From Linum tenue (taxonomy: Eukaryota; Streptophyta; Magnoliopsida; Malpighiales; Linaceae): a DNA stretch of 64,000 nt. The notes beneath the pieces were generated by a model. The model had not been told where the DNA came from, made no database searches, and saw only the letters and a list, made by a program, of their open reading frames with translations. Every line of letters begins with the position of its first letter. Position 1 is the first letter of the stretch. This document shows positions 24,958 through 36,594 of this stretch, one piece after another. The stretch lies in assembly GCA_946122785.1 (NCBI GenBank), contig CAMGYJ010000007.1, positions 6,588,909 through 6,652,908 of the forward strand, given 5' to 3'. The translations under genes and the position numbers were made by a program.

Positions 24958-27787
24958 AATGATAATGACGATACCCAAAGCAAAAAAAATAAAATAATAA
25001 TAACTAGAGATAAAAATATCACAGTGAAAGTAAAAGTAATTAACTCAACCTTGCAAGTTAATTGTCTGGTAATTAATGCCTGAATGGATGGCTAGCTTTC
25101 TCGGTAATTCTTCTCAATTAACCTTCCCCCGAAATTTCTCTCTTCTCAGTTACTGCCTTTACCATAACGTACTCTACATATATATCTCGCTAATAACAGG
25201 AACAATAAATATCGAAATAACCCTCCAGAGCAAGCAAAATAGAGTTCTGATTCCTTACTCCTTGATCTGGAATGGTTTAAGTTATAGAATACTGTTAAAC
25301 TATCCTTTCCAGTGCACCCATTGGACACTCAGAATTAATGGTAACTTGGAGGTGTTTCGTAACTGAAACTTTGGAAGAGTATATGAATGTGTGACATTCC
25401 AGCCTTTTGCACCAGGAATATGCATGTGGATGATGAAATCAGCCATCTCAAAGTAGCAACTCCGGTAAGAAACAAAAGGGTAATTATTCCCCTTGGTGAC
25501 AGACAGTTAACCCACATGCATGCCAAACGCCAAACGCCAAAGAGGTCTGCGGGTTTAGTTTTTGCCAAAATCAGAAAGAAACTGAGTTCAGGAAGACGGC
25601 CCTTATCTCTATTCGCCAATTTGTTATTGTGAGGCAAAAGGGTGGGATTTTTTTGTTAAGGTACCTGCCGTAGGGTTCATTTAGGTGAGGACTTACACCG
25701 TTGGATTGTGGTTTCACTACCTAGCCACTTACAAAGATTGAACAATGAACACACACACACACACGAAGGTGGTGGGGGGTGGGGGGTGGACATGGATCCG
25801 GTTTGAAAAACCCGAACTGAAATGTTGTACTTCATGGTTTGAAATTTTGAATTATTTGTGCAATTTGTTCGGTACTCGATTCGGACCAAACAAACCAAAA
25901 TATTATTCACCGAATTGATAAATCAAATTCTCATTCCTCCATTGTCAATACAGTTTTATGTGAATAAGCATATGCAAACATCCACATGTTCATCGAACTC
26001 TTTCTCTCTCGATGCTCATTTACTTATGAATATGTCATTAAAATCTTGCTAGAAAAACGGCTTCTAGATCAGGGAAGTCTAAGGAAAAAACAATGTGTTA
26101 CTCTCGTTTGTTACTACGCCAATGTAAGTATACATGTCCTTCGAGAAAATCTTCCCGAAATAGAAATAATCTAAAAAAATTTCCCCGTTACACCTTTACT
26201 ATATATGCAACAAGTACAATACGAGAAAGACGCTTAGGCAGAAATATTAGTCCCTATGTTGAAGGACCAATTCCTTATAGTACACACTCAAAAAGATTGA
26301 TCCCTGGTCAGCGTCGGATCCAGGAGGGGCCACTCCAAGCCACAGCCCAGCCCTCCCCTTGATTCAGATCTAGTATAGCCCTTGTAAATTCACAATTTTT
26401 GGTGTTAGTTTCGGTGCTCGCCGAGTTATTACCTAGTTCTCTCCACCTCTTTTCAAATGTGGCCCAGTAGTATTCTATCATATGACATATCATGTATCCG
26501 CCGCTGTCTTTGGTGGTTAAGGAACCCAAAGCAGCCCGCACTAAGAACCAAGAGGGAAGGGAAAATAGAAGGAATGAAGAGGAAACCAACAAGAAAAGCG
26601 ATCAGTTAAACAAGATTATAAATTTAACAACGCAACAACAACAACAAAATAAACGGGGGGTCGGGTAGTTGGTTTGTAGATGTGGGCTACATCACCACTT
26701 TCACCAACCCATAAACTAACTTGCACCCCCGCCTTTTCCTCAGCTACTATTACCAAAACCATTGATTTCCACCCCCCAAGCCCTCGCAAAGACGATTCAA
26801 CGGAACTGGAGCGATTGGCGAGCTAAAAACAGGTCGGTCGGCTAAAACTCGAGCACCCAGCAACAAAAAAGTCAACTTTTCTGTTGTATTGCAGTTCTCG
26901 TCACCCACAAAATGGGACACCCTTCTTCCGTTCTGCTGTCCAACATGAAGTTACCTGCCCTTATCGTATCATACCTTCCATCATCGCCGTTCAAAAAGGC
27001 GGTGGCGGCTGGAGATTCACATCGACGTGTACATTACCGCGACTTTCAATTCTGCTGTCGTCGGGTACATATGAGAAATAGATGGAAGAGGAGGAACATA
27101 TAGTAATGTTACGAGTATTGGACGGATTCGAGTAAGCAGACATACTGCCATTATCGCAGTGTATCGTGTGATTACACCCATCCACACTTACCGCCAGCAT
27201 GAACAGCCATAAGGGCATACCTTTAGGGGAGACTAGAAAAGCACACCTGAACTTGGCAAAACAGAAGCAAGGTTTAAACAATAGAAAGACTCGTCCAACC
27301 TGCTACTGGCAGTTGGCTTACGTTAGCAGTAGGGATCCACAAATACCATTCATAAACGCAGGCTGCAGAGCGAGGCATGGAGAACTCGATCTCAATCAAT
27401 ACTGCAGTTTCTAATAAAGACATGGCAGTCCAGAATGGTTGCCGCAAATGAAAAACAGGAAACAAAGCGAACACGTTTTCCTTTTCGTTACGAAATTCTT
27501 GTTGTGGCAACAGGAAACGGGAAAGGTAATGGAAATTCAGTAGGGCCTAAGAGTCTAAAGCACTCAAACGACAAGCAACCATTTGCCAGAGAAACATGTA
27601 GTGCAGGGTAGGACGAATATCACTTCCTAGACAGACACCAATGCCGCACATACAACACAAACATCCAGAAGAGATTGTGCAGCCAAACCAACCAAGCACA
27701 ACACAGCTCCAACTCGTCACGTTAACTCTCCTCAACAGAAATGCAAGAGATACGATACCAACTAATAGCTCGGGCAATGGCTCTGCC
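24958..27787. other. Intergenic; right end holds the PRP3 3' UTR
   Basis: No coding sequence recognised. A short CA repeat sits at about 25748-25763. The part from about 27100 to 27787 is directly downstream of the PRP3 stop on its strand and should include its 3' UTR. At 26310-26560 the minus strand contains the phrase GGGCTGTGGCTTGGAGTGGC, reminiscent of decayed transposon sequence, but I could not find termini. Confidence 0.35.
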
Positions 27788-30700
27788 TCAGACCTGATCG
27801 TCCGAGAAGTTGACTGAGAGATCCCAGTACTGGACGACACCAGCATCAGCAAATATCTTCCTGGCAGCAGCTTCAGTCATGCACTCATGTACAGTGAACC
27901 TGTTGAAGCTAGGTTTAGCAACAATCCCCTGCCACACCAACACACAATTGTTACGTGGTTTATCCTCGTCGTCGTCATCTCGACCATCTTCACCCTCGTC
28001 GTCGTTCACAGCCTCGGCCCAATTTATACGCCTAAGCATCAAGTTCCCGTACCGCTTGATAGCTTTGCTCCCACCTTCAACAACCACAACATTAATTCCC
28101 TCGGAGATAACACAGCACCCAGTCAAGTGGTTGTGGCTCGCGTTCACATCGACCTTGAATCGGGTCTTCTTGTGGGACAGATCGTTTATCTTGTACACAG
28201 AAACCAGGGTCCCCACGGTATTCGGGTCGTCAAACAGCTTCCTCTCTTTCTTCTCGCGTCGCTCAGAAGGTGTGAGCTTCCTCGCAATGTTCCTATCAAT
28301 ATGAGCTTGCTCGCGGTCTGCAGCCGCACTGCGAATTTCCTTCTCGAGCTTCGTGGGGTCCTGCGTTGCTTCGGCACCAAGAACTTTCATTAGGTTGCTC
28401 ATTTTGACTTTCGGTTTAGGCGGTTCGAGCAGGCCCTGTCGGATCATCTCCTGCCTGTCTTTCTCACGAGCGAGACGGCGCTGGGTTCGGAGTTTCTTCT
28501 GTTCCTTCTTGGTCAGCTTCAGAGGCTGTGGTGGTGGAGGAGCTGGTTCTGCAGGAGGGTCAATAGGGCGTGGGTGTTCAACATAGATGGTGATCTTATC
28601 CGTCTTCAATTGATTGTCGTGAATAATGCCATCCTCGAAATCACCATAGACACCACCAACAAGAAAAGGCAAATCCCTGACACCAGAACAAAAATAATTA
28701 GACCAACAACAAACAGATTCAGGCAAAATAGAACAGTTCCATCCAATAATTCCTTCTACGAGCTCAATGAGGAACAGATGACATACCACCACTCGATTTC
28801 AGGAATTGGGTCCTTTGCCTTCTCTTTGGTCGCAACTCTCTCTCCTACCTCTATAAGATTAGGATTCACGTCAGGAGCAGCTTTAGCCTTTGCATGAAGT
28901 GCTTGTCTGGCCTTCATATCTCTTGCTCTTTCTTCTCCAAATTGATGCTGAAAACAACATATGACAAAACCATCAGTCAACTGTATGGATTAAAAAGTAT
29001 TAAGAACTGATTGTAAAGGGAGCATTATAAATACGCAAAATGGACTTACCCTTAGTCTTATTGATTCAGCATCCTTGGACCATTTTCCCTCCTCAACAAA
29101 CTGGAAAGACATCCGCTTAGGCCTCAGAAGCTTAGCCTTATTGATGCCCATACCTTCATCAAAATGAGGGTTTGACTCGGGATCTACTTCCAGCTCAGGC
29201 TTAAGAATCTGGAAAGCATCCTTCTTCTGCTTGTTGATGTTCACCTGAAAGGAGACCACAAGGATATTATGTACTAGCAACTTGACAATGGTATCAATAA
29301 CAAGCTACATGGGTCAGAAGAACTTGTACAAACCTTGAGCGTGCTGAGGTTGCTTGGTTTAGTCACACTCACAACATTTCCATGTTCATCTATTTCCCTG
29401 CCTAGTGCATCTACCCGGAGAACAGGAGCCTTACTGGGCTTCTGTGGTACAGCAGCCTCTGTCTGCATCTGTCCAGGGAACATATTAATAAGTGGAGCAA
29501 ATTCAGGATCCTGACGGAAGCCCATCTTTGCCGCAAGCTCTTGTGCACGTCTGACAGCTTCATAGTTAGGTGAGCTATTAAGACCAGGAATTGGTGGCAA
29601 ACCGCTAGCAGGTTGCACCAACGGATTCGCAGCAGTAGCTGAAACGCCGATTGTGGCTGTTGTTGATAACGCACCCACTCCCTGTGGAGTAGAAGATGGA
29701 GCTTTCAAACCATCTTTGGCCCGTGAAATGTTGGTACCATCTGAACTCGAAATATTTGTCTTGGTCAACTACAGGAACAAATGAAACAACTGTTAATGTT
29801 TGAAGCAGAACCTGAACACCCAACTATGCAAGGGTTCAGACTGCAGTTTATCTTAGTCTACGATAAATTGATTAACCCAACAACAGTTGAAGCACAAACT
29901 TTCCAATTAGAGTTGGAACTTACCATGTGCATCCTCTTCAACTTCTCTTGCAACTCTTTCTTCATTTCTATGGCTTTCTTAGCTTTAGCTAATACATCAA
30001 GGGATGAACTTCCACTTTTGCCGGCAGTCGATGATGTCCCATCTGTACTAGATTTTCCAGGAACCTCATGAGATCTGGTAATACTAACTCCCTTATTTTC
30101 AGTTGTGTTTGAAATTGAAGATACCTTGATAGGAACAGATAAGTCAGGAGCTACAGAGGACCCAGCAATGCTTCTAGTCAATGATCCGGAGGAAGCACCC
30201 TGGAATAACATCACAAGTTAATTTGGGAATCAGAAAGCTAAACAACACCAGATTATCAATGGGAGAATAATGAGAACAAGAGCCTCAGCCTTGCAGATAA
30301 AGTTAGAAAAGGTTATTAGTTTGCAGATAAAATATAGAGGGTAGGTAAGGGTACAATGAAGAAATTTTCACAAGATCATCACAACCAGAACAATTGCAAT
30401 CATATGCCAAATATGACAAGTATAAGAAGTCTAACAGGTAATGCAGGCTAACTCTAGAAACTTAGGAACTGTAAATAATAAACAACTTAAATCTTCAGAT
30501 AAAAAGGTCAAGTCAAAGACAAACAGTTACTCAGTAAATACTGCCCTGACAGTAGCCAGGGATTGCAGAGCTGAAGATGGAAGCCATGAGGATAATGAGT
30601 CGAACAGAAAAGACCCAGTGGTGGAAATAACTGACAATGAATATATCTCAGCATGTAAAAAAACATCACCGCAACACCAATAAGTTTGAATGTGTTGGGG

Positions 30701-31850
30701 TAGGGCTGGGGTGGCAAGAAAACTACAACGAATTAGAGAATCATCCTGCATTAACTAACTAAAGCGCCAACCGCAATCGAACTTAACTGAACTGAACATC
30801 AACAAGTTAGCCAGGTGTTCAAAAACTAGTACACTAGCATCCATATTAAACCATTGAAAAGTGAAACTAGAAAAAAAGCATATAATACGATCACACACAA
30901 AAAAGAGTACCAAAGGCTACATAACCAGTTTGTTAGGCGAATTGAATCATCTGACGCCACCAAGAAGGTGAAGCCACTACCACAGTACCACCTAACCAAC
31001 AGATCGCTATTCAATACTCACATCACCTCAAACAACACACTCCAACAAGCCAAAGAGGATGCACACCAGAATAAGCAAAAAACTAGCAAGTTCAACGTTA
31101 AGGAAAACTCACATTATCAGCTGGAAATCCACCATTGACGGTGCCACCGCCAGCTATTGACTCGTCATTCACTTCCTCTTTCACCTTAACCTCACTAAAT
31201 TCACCTCTTGTAGCATTATCAGGAACCCGCGAGATATCGCCGTTATCAACATCGTTCTCTTCCTTCACTTTATCCCCAAATCGTCTCCTCTCCCTCTTCC
31301 CATCCGATACCTTAGCTTCCTTCTTCTCCCTTTCATCCCCACCGTCTTCTCTATCTTTCCTCTTCCTTCTCGTAACATCATCCCCCTCTTTGCTTTCATC
31401 ATACGATCTCTCACGCTTCACTTCTCTCTCCCGCGCCCTATTATCATGCCTATCTCTACTCCCTTCCCTCTCGTCTCTCCCGTCATAAGACCTCTCCCTG
31501 GACCGCTCCCTCTCATCTCGCCTTCGACGGTCGTGAGACCGATCAACTCTCTCCCTGCTGCCTTCTCGATCATCTCCCCTCAAATCAACCGACCGCTCTC
31601 GCTTCGTTTCCCGGTCACGAGAACCCTCCCGATCCTCGCGCCTTGACGACTTGCGATGGTGGTAGCGGTCTCCGTCGCGATGCTTTTCCTCTCGCTCCGA
31701 CCGGCGGTGGTTGGAAGAATTGCCATCTCGATCCTTGTCCCTGGATCTGTGTTTGTGCTCCCTATCGCGGTGGTCCCTGCCGGAGTCACGATCAAGCTCG
31801 TCGCGCGACCGCTTGGTCGATTTATCCTTATCGGAGGTGGAACGATCCAT
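27788..31850 (-). CDS. PRP3/RDM16: U4/U6 small nuclear ribonucleoprotein Prp3 homolog
   Basis: Six exons, all with GT-AG borders and matching phase: 31113-31850, 29924-30199, 29334-29768, 29050-29244, 28787-28947, 27788-28676, giving 897 residues. Exon 1 encodes a long Arg/Asp/Ser/Lys-rich arm (DRDSGRDHRDREHKHRSRDK and similar) as in plant splicing factors. Exons 2-3 hold a helical KAKKAIEMKKELQEKLKR segment and MGFRQDPEF. Exons 4-6 contain the PRP3 domain (INKQKKDAFQILKPELEVDP, NPHFDEGMGINKAKLLRPKR, FQFVEEGKWSKDAE, IPEIEWWDLPFL), and the last 140 residues the C-terminal Prp3/DUF1115 domain (WQGIVAKPSFNRFTVHEC, ending ADAGVVQYWDLSVNFSDDQV). Prp3 binds U4/U6 in the tri-snRNP and is needed for spliceosome assembly; the Arabidopsis homolog RDM16 also affects RNA-directed DNA methylation. 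Family assignment is firm. Confidence 0.95.
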
Positions 31851-31868
31851 GGCTAGGGTTTCAAAGAG

Positions 31869-31872
<4 letters not shown>

Positions 31873-31910
<38 letters not shown>
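31873..31910 (-). repeat. GA/CT microsatellite in the PRP3 5' leader
   Basis: Nineteen CT units on the plus strand, i.e. (GA)n on the coding strand, starting 23 bp upstream of the PRP3 ATG. GA runs in plant leaders can be bound by BBR/BPC factors; that role is inferred. Confidence 0.9.
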
Positions 31911-31914
<4 letters not shown>

Positions 31915-32118
31915 TCCCGTGGAAAGTGAGAGAAGATAATAAGAGCAGTTTTAAAGAGACTTGGCGAACCGACAGCGGATTAGCATGGGGAAAATCTACG
32001 GTTCGGGCCTTCGGTTTTATTTCAGCACCATCCCACATTCTCTTTCGAGGCCGAATCTCTACTAATGTCCGGAAAATTAAGGCCCGTTTAGACAATCCGT
32101 GCCCAGTAAAAACAAGGC

Positions 32119-32690
32119 CCATGTGCTGGCTTCATGAGAAAACAATAATTTGTGGGATTTTTTTATTTTTCCCAAAATGCAAGACCTACTAAAAAAATTC
32201 TCAGTATAAAACACTTAGGCATGTTTGGAAGTTAGGATCTACTAAAAAAAATTCTCAGTATAAAACACTTAGGCATGTTTGGAAGTTAGCATTCTCATGT
32301 ATTTAATCAATGTATGTATTATAATTAGATGTATTGTTTCAATGTATGAATTTGAAAAATACATTGTTTGGAGATTGAATGATTTTGGTGGTCCCTCAAA
32401 GAATAAGGAACAAAAAGTAAGACAACAATCCCTAAAAAACAATCTCTACCAAAAGTTGAGATTGACAATCATTCATAATGAATGATTATGGTGGGCCCAT
32501 TTGCTGTTCAAATACAAGTATTCTGTTTCATTTTAAGCCAAAAAACGATGAATTCTTCTGATTACATGTATTGGCTAAATACATCATGTGAAATCCCAAC
32601 TTTTAAACAAGCCCTTACATACTGGAGTGTCCAACGTTCTACATACTGGCTCGCTGAAATATGGAGCGAACCAGTGAGAGATTCATGCTT
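32119..32690 (+). repeat. Left copy of a duplicated segment, interrupted by a MITE
   Basis: 32119-32217 plus 32615-32675 match 33116-33262 (words GCTGGCTTCATGAGAAAACA, TTCTCAGTATAAAACACTTA, TATGGAGCGAACCAGTG). In this copy the Tourist-like MITE and a 54-bp local tandem duplication (32218-32271 repeating the flank plus MITE end) interrupt it. Confidence 0.8.
32272..32614. mobile_element. Tourist-like (PIF/Harbinger) MITE
   Basis: 343 bp with ends GGCATGTTTGGAAGTTAG and, inverted, GGGCTTGTTTAAAAGTTGG, flanked by the 3-bp duplication TTA (32269-32271, 32615-32617). The paralogous segment at 33116-33262 has a single TTA and no insert, so it preserves the empty site. No coding capacity. Confidence 0.85.
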
Positions 32691-33115
32691 TATGGCCTCG
32701 ACTTTGGGGTCTTCCTCTTGCTCCCAAATTGAAGTTTTTCCTTTGGCGGATTTTACTAAGAATCCTTCCGGTTAGGGAGGATCTTGCCCGACATGGGGTG
32801 CAGGTAGATGATTCATGCCCTGTTTGTGGTTCAGATGAGGGAGAATCGCTGGAACATTTATTCCTTGCGTATCGTGTGGCGGTAGCTTTCCGCCAACGGT
32901 GTAACTTACAACTGCCTCCGAGAATTTTTTCAAACACGCATTTGTCCATTTTTTTAAGACGCATCATTCTCAACTACGATCATGCCACCATAATAAATTG
33001 GGTCCTCTATTTTTAGCGGATTTGGAAAGGGTGGAATAATGTTGTCTTTCCACCCTATGCACAATTTACCACTGCTGCCTTGTACCGTCACCTATTATCT
33101 CATCAAGTCCATATG
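32691..33115 (+). pseudogene. LINE fragment: reverse-transcriptase zinc-binding domain
   Basis: The reading frame at 32729-33016 encodes KFFLWRILLRILPVREDLA, then DSCPVCGSDEGESLEHLFLA: the CPxC...EHLF pattern of the zinc-binding domain that follows reverse transcriptase in plant L1 elements (the larger LINE at 37792 has CPVCWAESETMEHLFLECPVA). The usual Cys after LF(L) is replaced by YR, and neither RT core nor poly(A) tail is present. A broken piece of a different LINE copy, bracketed by the duplicated segment. Confidence 0.8.
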
Positions 33116-33262
33116 CTGGCTTCATGAGAAAACAATAATTTGTGGGATTTTTTATTTTTCCCAAAATGCAAGACCTACTAAAAATAATTCTCAGTATAAA
33201 ACACTTACATAGTGTCCAACGATCTGCATACCTGCTCGCTGAAAATATGGAGCGAACCAGTG
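33116..33262 (+). repeat. Right copy of the duplicated segment (empty site)
   Basis: Matches 32119-32217 joined directly to 32615-32675, with small differences. It shows the state before MITE insertion. Confidence 0.8.
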
Positions 33263-33270
33263 TGATTCGC

Positions 33271-34038
33271 GACTAACAAAAACTTGCCTCTAACTAGCAT
33301 GCATCGTGGTTAACCAAAGCAATCCACCCGAATAGTTACTTAGTCCAACATTCATTTCGCAATGGAATGTCCATCGATCTACACCTAAACATATGTCGAA
33401 ACTTATAACGGGCGTAATTTGGCGATTATTCACTAAAATGACCGTTTCAGGTAACAAAGTTACGTCCAGTTGAAATTTCTAGTATATTAGGTGTACTGTT
33501 AGGTGTACGAAGGGAGATTTCGGCCGTTTTCAGTTTCAAAAATCTCAAAAAGTTATGGTGAATTAAAAAATCTCTATGATCGGAAAACCGAGCACAAAAT
33601 CAGCATCGTTTGAAATTTCGAGTATGTTAGGTATAAATCACTGGAGAGTCCAACATTTTTAGGTTAGATCACTGGACTTTACGACAATCTAGCGCGTTCG
33701 CTCCAATCTCCATCGATCCAATAAACAACTATCAGGATCGTTGGAGTGTGTAGTTAATCACCTAAAAATTTAGTGTTCTGGTAAATTCTAGTGTAAGTGT
33801 GGTATTGTGTGAATTCTTTTAGTAACCGGAAAATACACAAATGGGGAAAAAAGGTCCAACCAACCAATTGAATCAATAAATTACAAAAAGAATGAAAGCA
33901 GAACTCCACAATGAGCCAGAGTCCTTGACTTTCTGTACAGCACTATATATTGGTTTGCATGAAACCAAACCTCGTTTTCTCTATGAAACATCAACATCAT
34001 CATCTGTAAGCAAGAATAAACAAACACCAGTTTGTCTT
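33271..34038. other. Intergenic; right end is the CVY1-like 3' UTR
   Basis: No gene. The phrase (A/T)TTGAAATTTC(T/G)AGTAT(A/G)TTAGGT occurs twice (about 33471 and 33610), a decayed local repeat. The last 150 bp probably belong to the 3' UTR of the kinase gene. Confidence 0.4.
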
Positions 34039-36531
34039 TTACTTTTGCAAATGAAGTTCCTCGCTGTCACTCACCAACTTAGCAAACACTTGGCTCATCG
34101 AAACATCAGCAAGGTCACCAAGTTGTGTACTTCCCATCACGGTGGTACCAAAGCTCTTGGCAGGGCTGATTTGTGCATTACCATGGCGGCTTCTGGGCAT
34201 CTCCTCGTCCAACTGGAGAACAAACTCTTCATTCACCTGCAACTGCAGTGCACATTCCAGATTCCACAACACATCTCCCATGGAAGGTCTATACAATCCA
34301 CAGTCAGCCAGGCATTTCTCTGCTATCTCTACAAACTTCTTCACCGATTCTGGCTTGATCTCGTCTCGTATCTTGGGATCAACGATTTCCTCCAGCTTCC
34401 CTTTCTTCAGATTCTTCACTGCATAATCAACCAAGTTCACATTTTCCCTCGGCAGTGACGGGTCGATCACTGGTCTGCCACATAGAACCTCGAACAACAC
34501 CACTCCAAAGGAGTAGACATCTGATTTCTCTGTCAGCTGGAGCCTCAGAAAGTACTCAGGATCGAGATAACCAAAGCTTCCTTTCACTGCTGTGCTTACA
34601 TGTGTCTGGTCGATCTCCGGTCCGGTTTTGGAGAGCCCAAAGTCTGCAACTTTGGCCATGAAATTCTCATCCAACAGTATATTTGCTGACTTGACATCTC
34701 TATGGATGATGGACTTAGCAGTTCCTGTATGAAGATAGTGAAGCCCCTTTGCTGCTCCAATACATACCTCGAGTCTTTGCCTCCAGCTCAAGCTGGGATT
34801 ATCTGAATCATAGAGATGGTCTTTCAAGTTGCCATTTTGCATATACTCATACACTATAATCATCTCATCCCTTTCATCACAGTATCCAATTAAAGAGACC
34901 AAGTGCCTGTGGCGAAACTGGGACAGCAGTTCGATCTCGGTCCTGAATTCTGCAATCCCTTGTGATTGAGAAGTAGCTCTTTTCACTGCCACCATCATGT
35001 CATCCTTCAGAACCCCCTTGTAAACCTTACCAAAACCTCCAGCTCCAAGCACCAAATTCTCACTGAAATTATCAGTAGCTTCTTGGAGGGCATAGAAAGG
35101 GAATCGGTAGTCGAATTTCGAAGTCGAAAATCCTGCCTCGTTGGAGTAATCCGTTGAGTATATCGTACCTCCTCCATACGTAGCAAACGGACCTTTCTTA
35201 GCTTTAGCAAATCTCCTCCTCTTCCAACAAATGAAAAACACAGCCAAACCAGATATTACTACCATGGCGAACAATCCGACCGCACTCAACAAGATTTTCA
35301 GACGAGCATTTGACTTGGAACTCTTGGGAGAAGATACGTCGAGCACATCGAGACTGTTCTTCGAGTTGCTGATCTTAACAACCTCCAAGCCATTGAGGAT
35401 GGCCATTGGATTGTTATCACTACTAGGAGGGCCCATGCTTATGGTAAGAGTGTCACTAGCAACCGACCCTGCAATGTAATCCATGGAGTAAGGAGCACCA
35501 GAGGCGTACCCAGTGAGATTCTTCAGATCAAGATACTTGTAAACCAGCCATGATTCAACATAAACATTGAAATAGAAGCTCGGGTGAGGATTCGGCTGCA
35601 ATATATCACAGAAATGAAACCGGATCAGATAATCAAAACCAGGGTCAACACCAAGATGCCATGTAACATTTGCCAAAGTGTTGGGATCAGCATCCGAGTT
35701 CAATCTAGTAGCTGTGCCATAGACTGAAACAGGAGCAGTGAAGTTGCTTGGCCCTCTATTCTTGTAACTGACAGCTGCGAAATCCGTCACGTTGACTGCA
35801 AGATAATCATGTCTGATAAATTTGTCATCAGAAGCCCAAAGCCTCCACAGGGTATCATTCTCGGGAAGCACAGTCGTCTTCCCCATGTTCACCCTCTGAA
35901 CCGTCTCCAGTGCCCGATTCCCCAATGACTGAGAACTCCCCGAGGCAATCATCTGGGCACTCTCGGGAATCAGCCCGCCGGGGATTGAGAACACTTCCAA
36001 GGCATTCACAAAAGCGAAAGAACCAGCTGAAGGAGCGAAATTGAGAACCAGATTACCAGAGTTCACATTGATAGAGAACTCCCTCGCCTCAGGATCGGCC
36101 TGCGATCTATACTCCTTCAAAAGGGTGAAATTCTGAGCAGCCACAGAGAAGTGAGCGGTGCTGAGATTGTAACTGCCGCTGGCGAAGGGGAAGAAATGGA
36201 GACGAATCCAAACCCTGCCGGGCTGCTTGATTGAGAAAGTATAGCGAGAAGCTTGAGTGAAAACCCTCGCAGTTCGGTACAAAGCAGAGCCGTAAGGTGC
36301 AGAGATGGAGCCAGAATTCGGACCAGCAACAGATATATTCTGCTGGGTAGACAAAATACTGGACGGATAACCATCGGCTGCAAATGTTCGACCCCCAATG
36401 GAGGCGCTGGTAGGGGATCCGCAATTTATCAAATAGTTGGTGGGCGGAACATAGCCACCTAGCGAAATGGAACCCAGGCAAGAAACTGAAGCAACCCAGA
36501 TGAGGAATTTGAAGCTACCTCCGATCACCAT
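34039..36531 (-). CDS. CVY1: CrRLK1L receptor-like kinase, CURVY1-type
   Basis: Intronless gene of 830 residues. The first true ATG is at 36529-36531; the six codons upstream in frame start with GTG. Residues 1-24 form a signal peptide; 27-390 carry the malectin-like extracellular region (NYLINCGS, RVWIRLHFFPF, FDYLIRFHFCDI, MAILNGLEVVKI). A membrane helix at about 413-435 is followed by basic KRRR. The kinase domain has the Gly loop GAGGFGKVYKG (496-506), Lys517 in VAVKRA, IHRDVKSANILLD with HRD at 610-612, DFG at 630-632 and the activation segment GSFGYLDPEYF, so all catalytic residues are present. Such kinases (FERONIA/THESEUS/HERK family) sense wall state and RALF peptides at the plasma membrane. 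Similarity and position next to the ABCG and SAC3A genes point to Arabidopsis CVY1 (AT2G39360), which affects trichome and pavement-cell shape. Confidence 0.92.
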   Translation of the reverse strand: MVIGGSFKFLIWVASVSCLGSISLGGYVPPTNYLINCGSPTSASIGGRTFAADGYPSSILSTQQNISVAGPNSGSISAPYGSALYRTARVFTQASRYTFSIKQPGRVWIRLHFFPFASGSYNLSTAHFSVAAQNFTLLKEYRSQADPEAREFSINVNSGNLVLNFAPSAGSFAFVNALEVFSIPGGLIPESAQMIASGSSQSLGNRALETVQRVNMGKTTVLPENDTLWRLWASDDKFIRHDYLAVNVTDFAAVSYKNRGPSNFTAPVSVYGTATRLNSDADPNTLANVTWHLGVDPGFDYLIRFHFCDILQPNPHPSFYFNVYVESWLVYKYLDLKNLTGYASGAPYSMDYIAGSVASDTLTISMGPPSSDNNPMAILNGLEVVKISNSKNSLDVLDVSSPKSSKSNARLKILLSAVGLFAMVVISGLAVFFICWKRRRFAKAKKGPFATYGGGTIYSTDYSNEAGFSTSKFDYRFPFYALQEATDNFSENLVLGAGGFGKVYKGVLKDDMMVAVKRATSQSQGIAEFRTEIELLSQFRHRHLVSLIGYCDERDEMIIVYEYMQNGNLKDHLYDSDNPSLSWRQRLEVCIGAAKGLHYLHTGTAKSIIHRDVKSANILLDENFMAKVADFGLSKTGPEIDQTHVSTAVKGSFGYLDPEYFLRLQLTEKSDVYSFGVVLFEVLCGRPVIDPSLPRENVNLVDYAVKNLKKGKLEEIVDPKIRDEIKPESVKKFVEIAEKCLADCGLYRPSMGDVLWNLECALQLQVNEEFVLQLDEEMPRSRHGNAQISPAKSFGTTVMGSTQLGDLADVSMSQVFAKLVSDSEELHLQK

Positions 36532-36572
36532 GACCAAACAGGCAGACACCTCTCCCGGTGAGAAAGATAGCT

Positions 36573-36594
36573 AGAGAGAGAGAGAGAGAGAGAG
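36573..36594 (-). repeat. GA/CT microsatellite upstream of the CVY1-like start
   Basis: (AG)n on the plus strand, (CT)n on the coding strand, about 42 bp upstream of the ATG, most likely in the 5' leader. Confidence 0.85.

Noticed and set aside
30441..31138. Plus-strand ORFs within PRP3 intron 1.
   Set aside because: Lys/Asn/Thr-rich, no family resemblance, and lying in an intron of a well-supported gene.
36532..36549. Six extra N-terminal codons of the CVY1-like kinase.
   Set aside because: The upstream start is GTG; the first ATG at 36531 begins a normal signal peptide.
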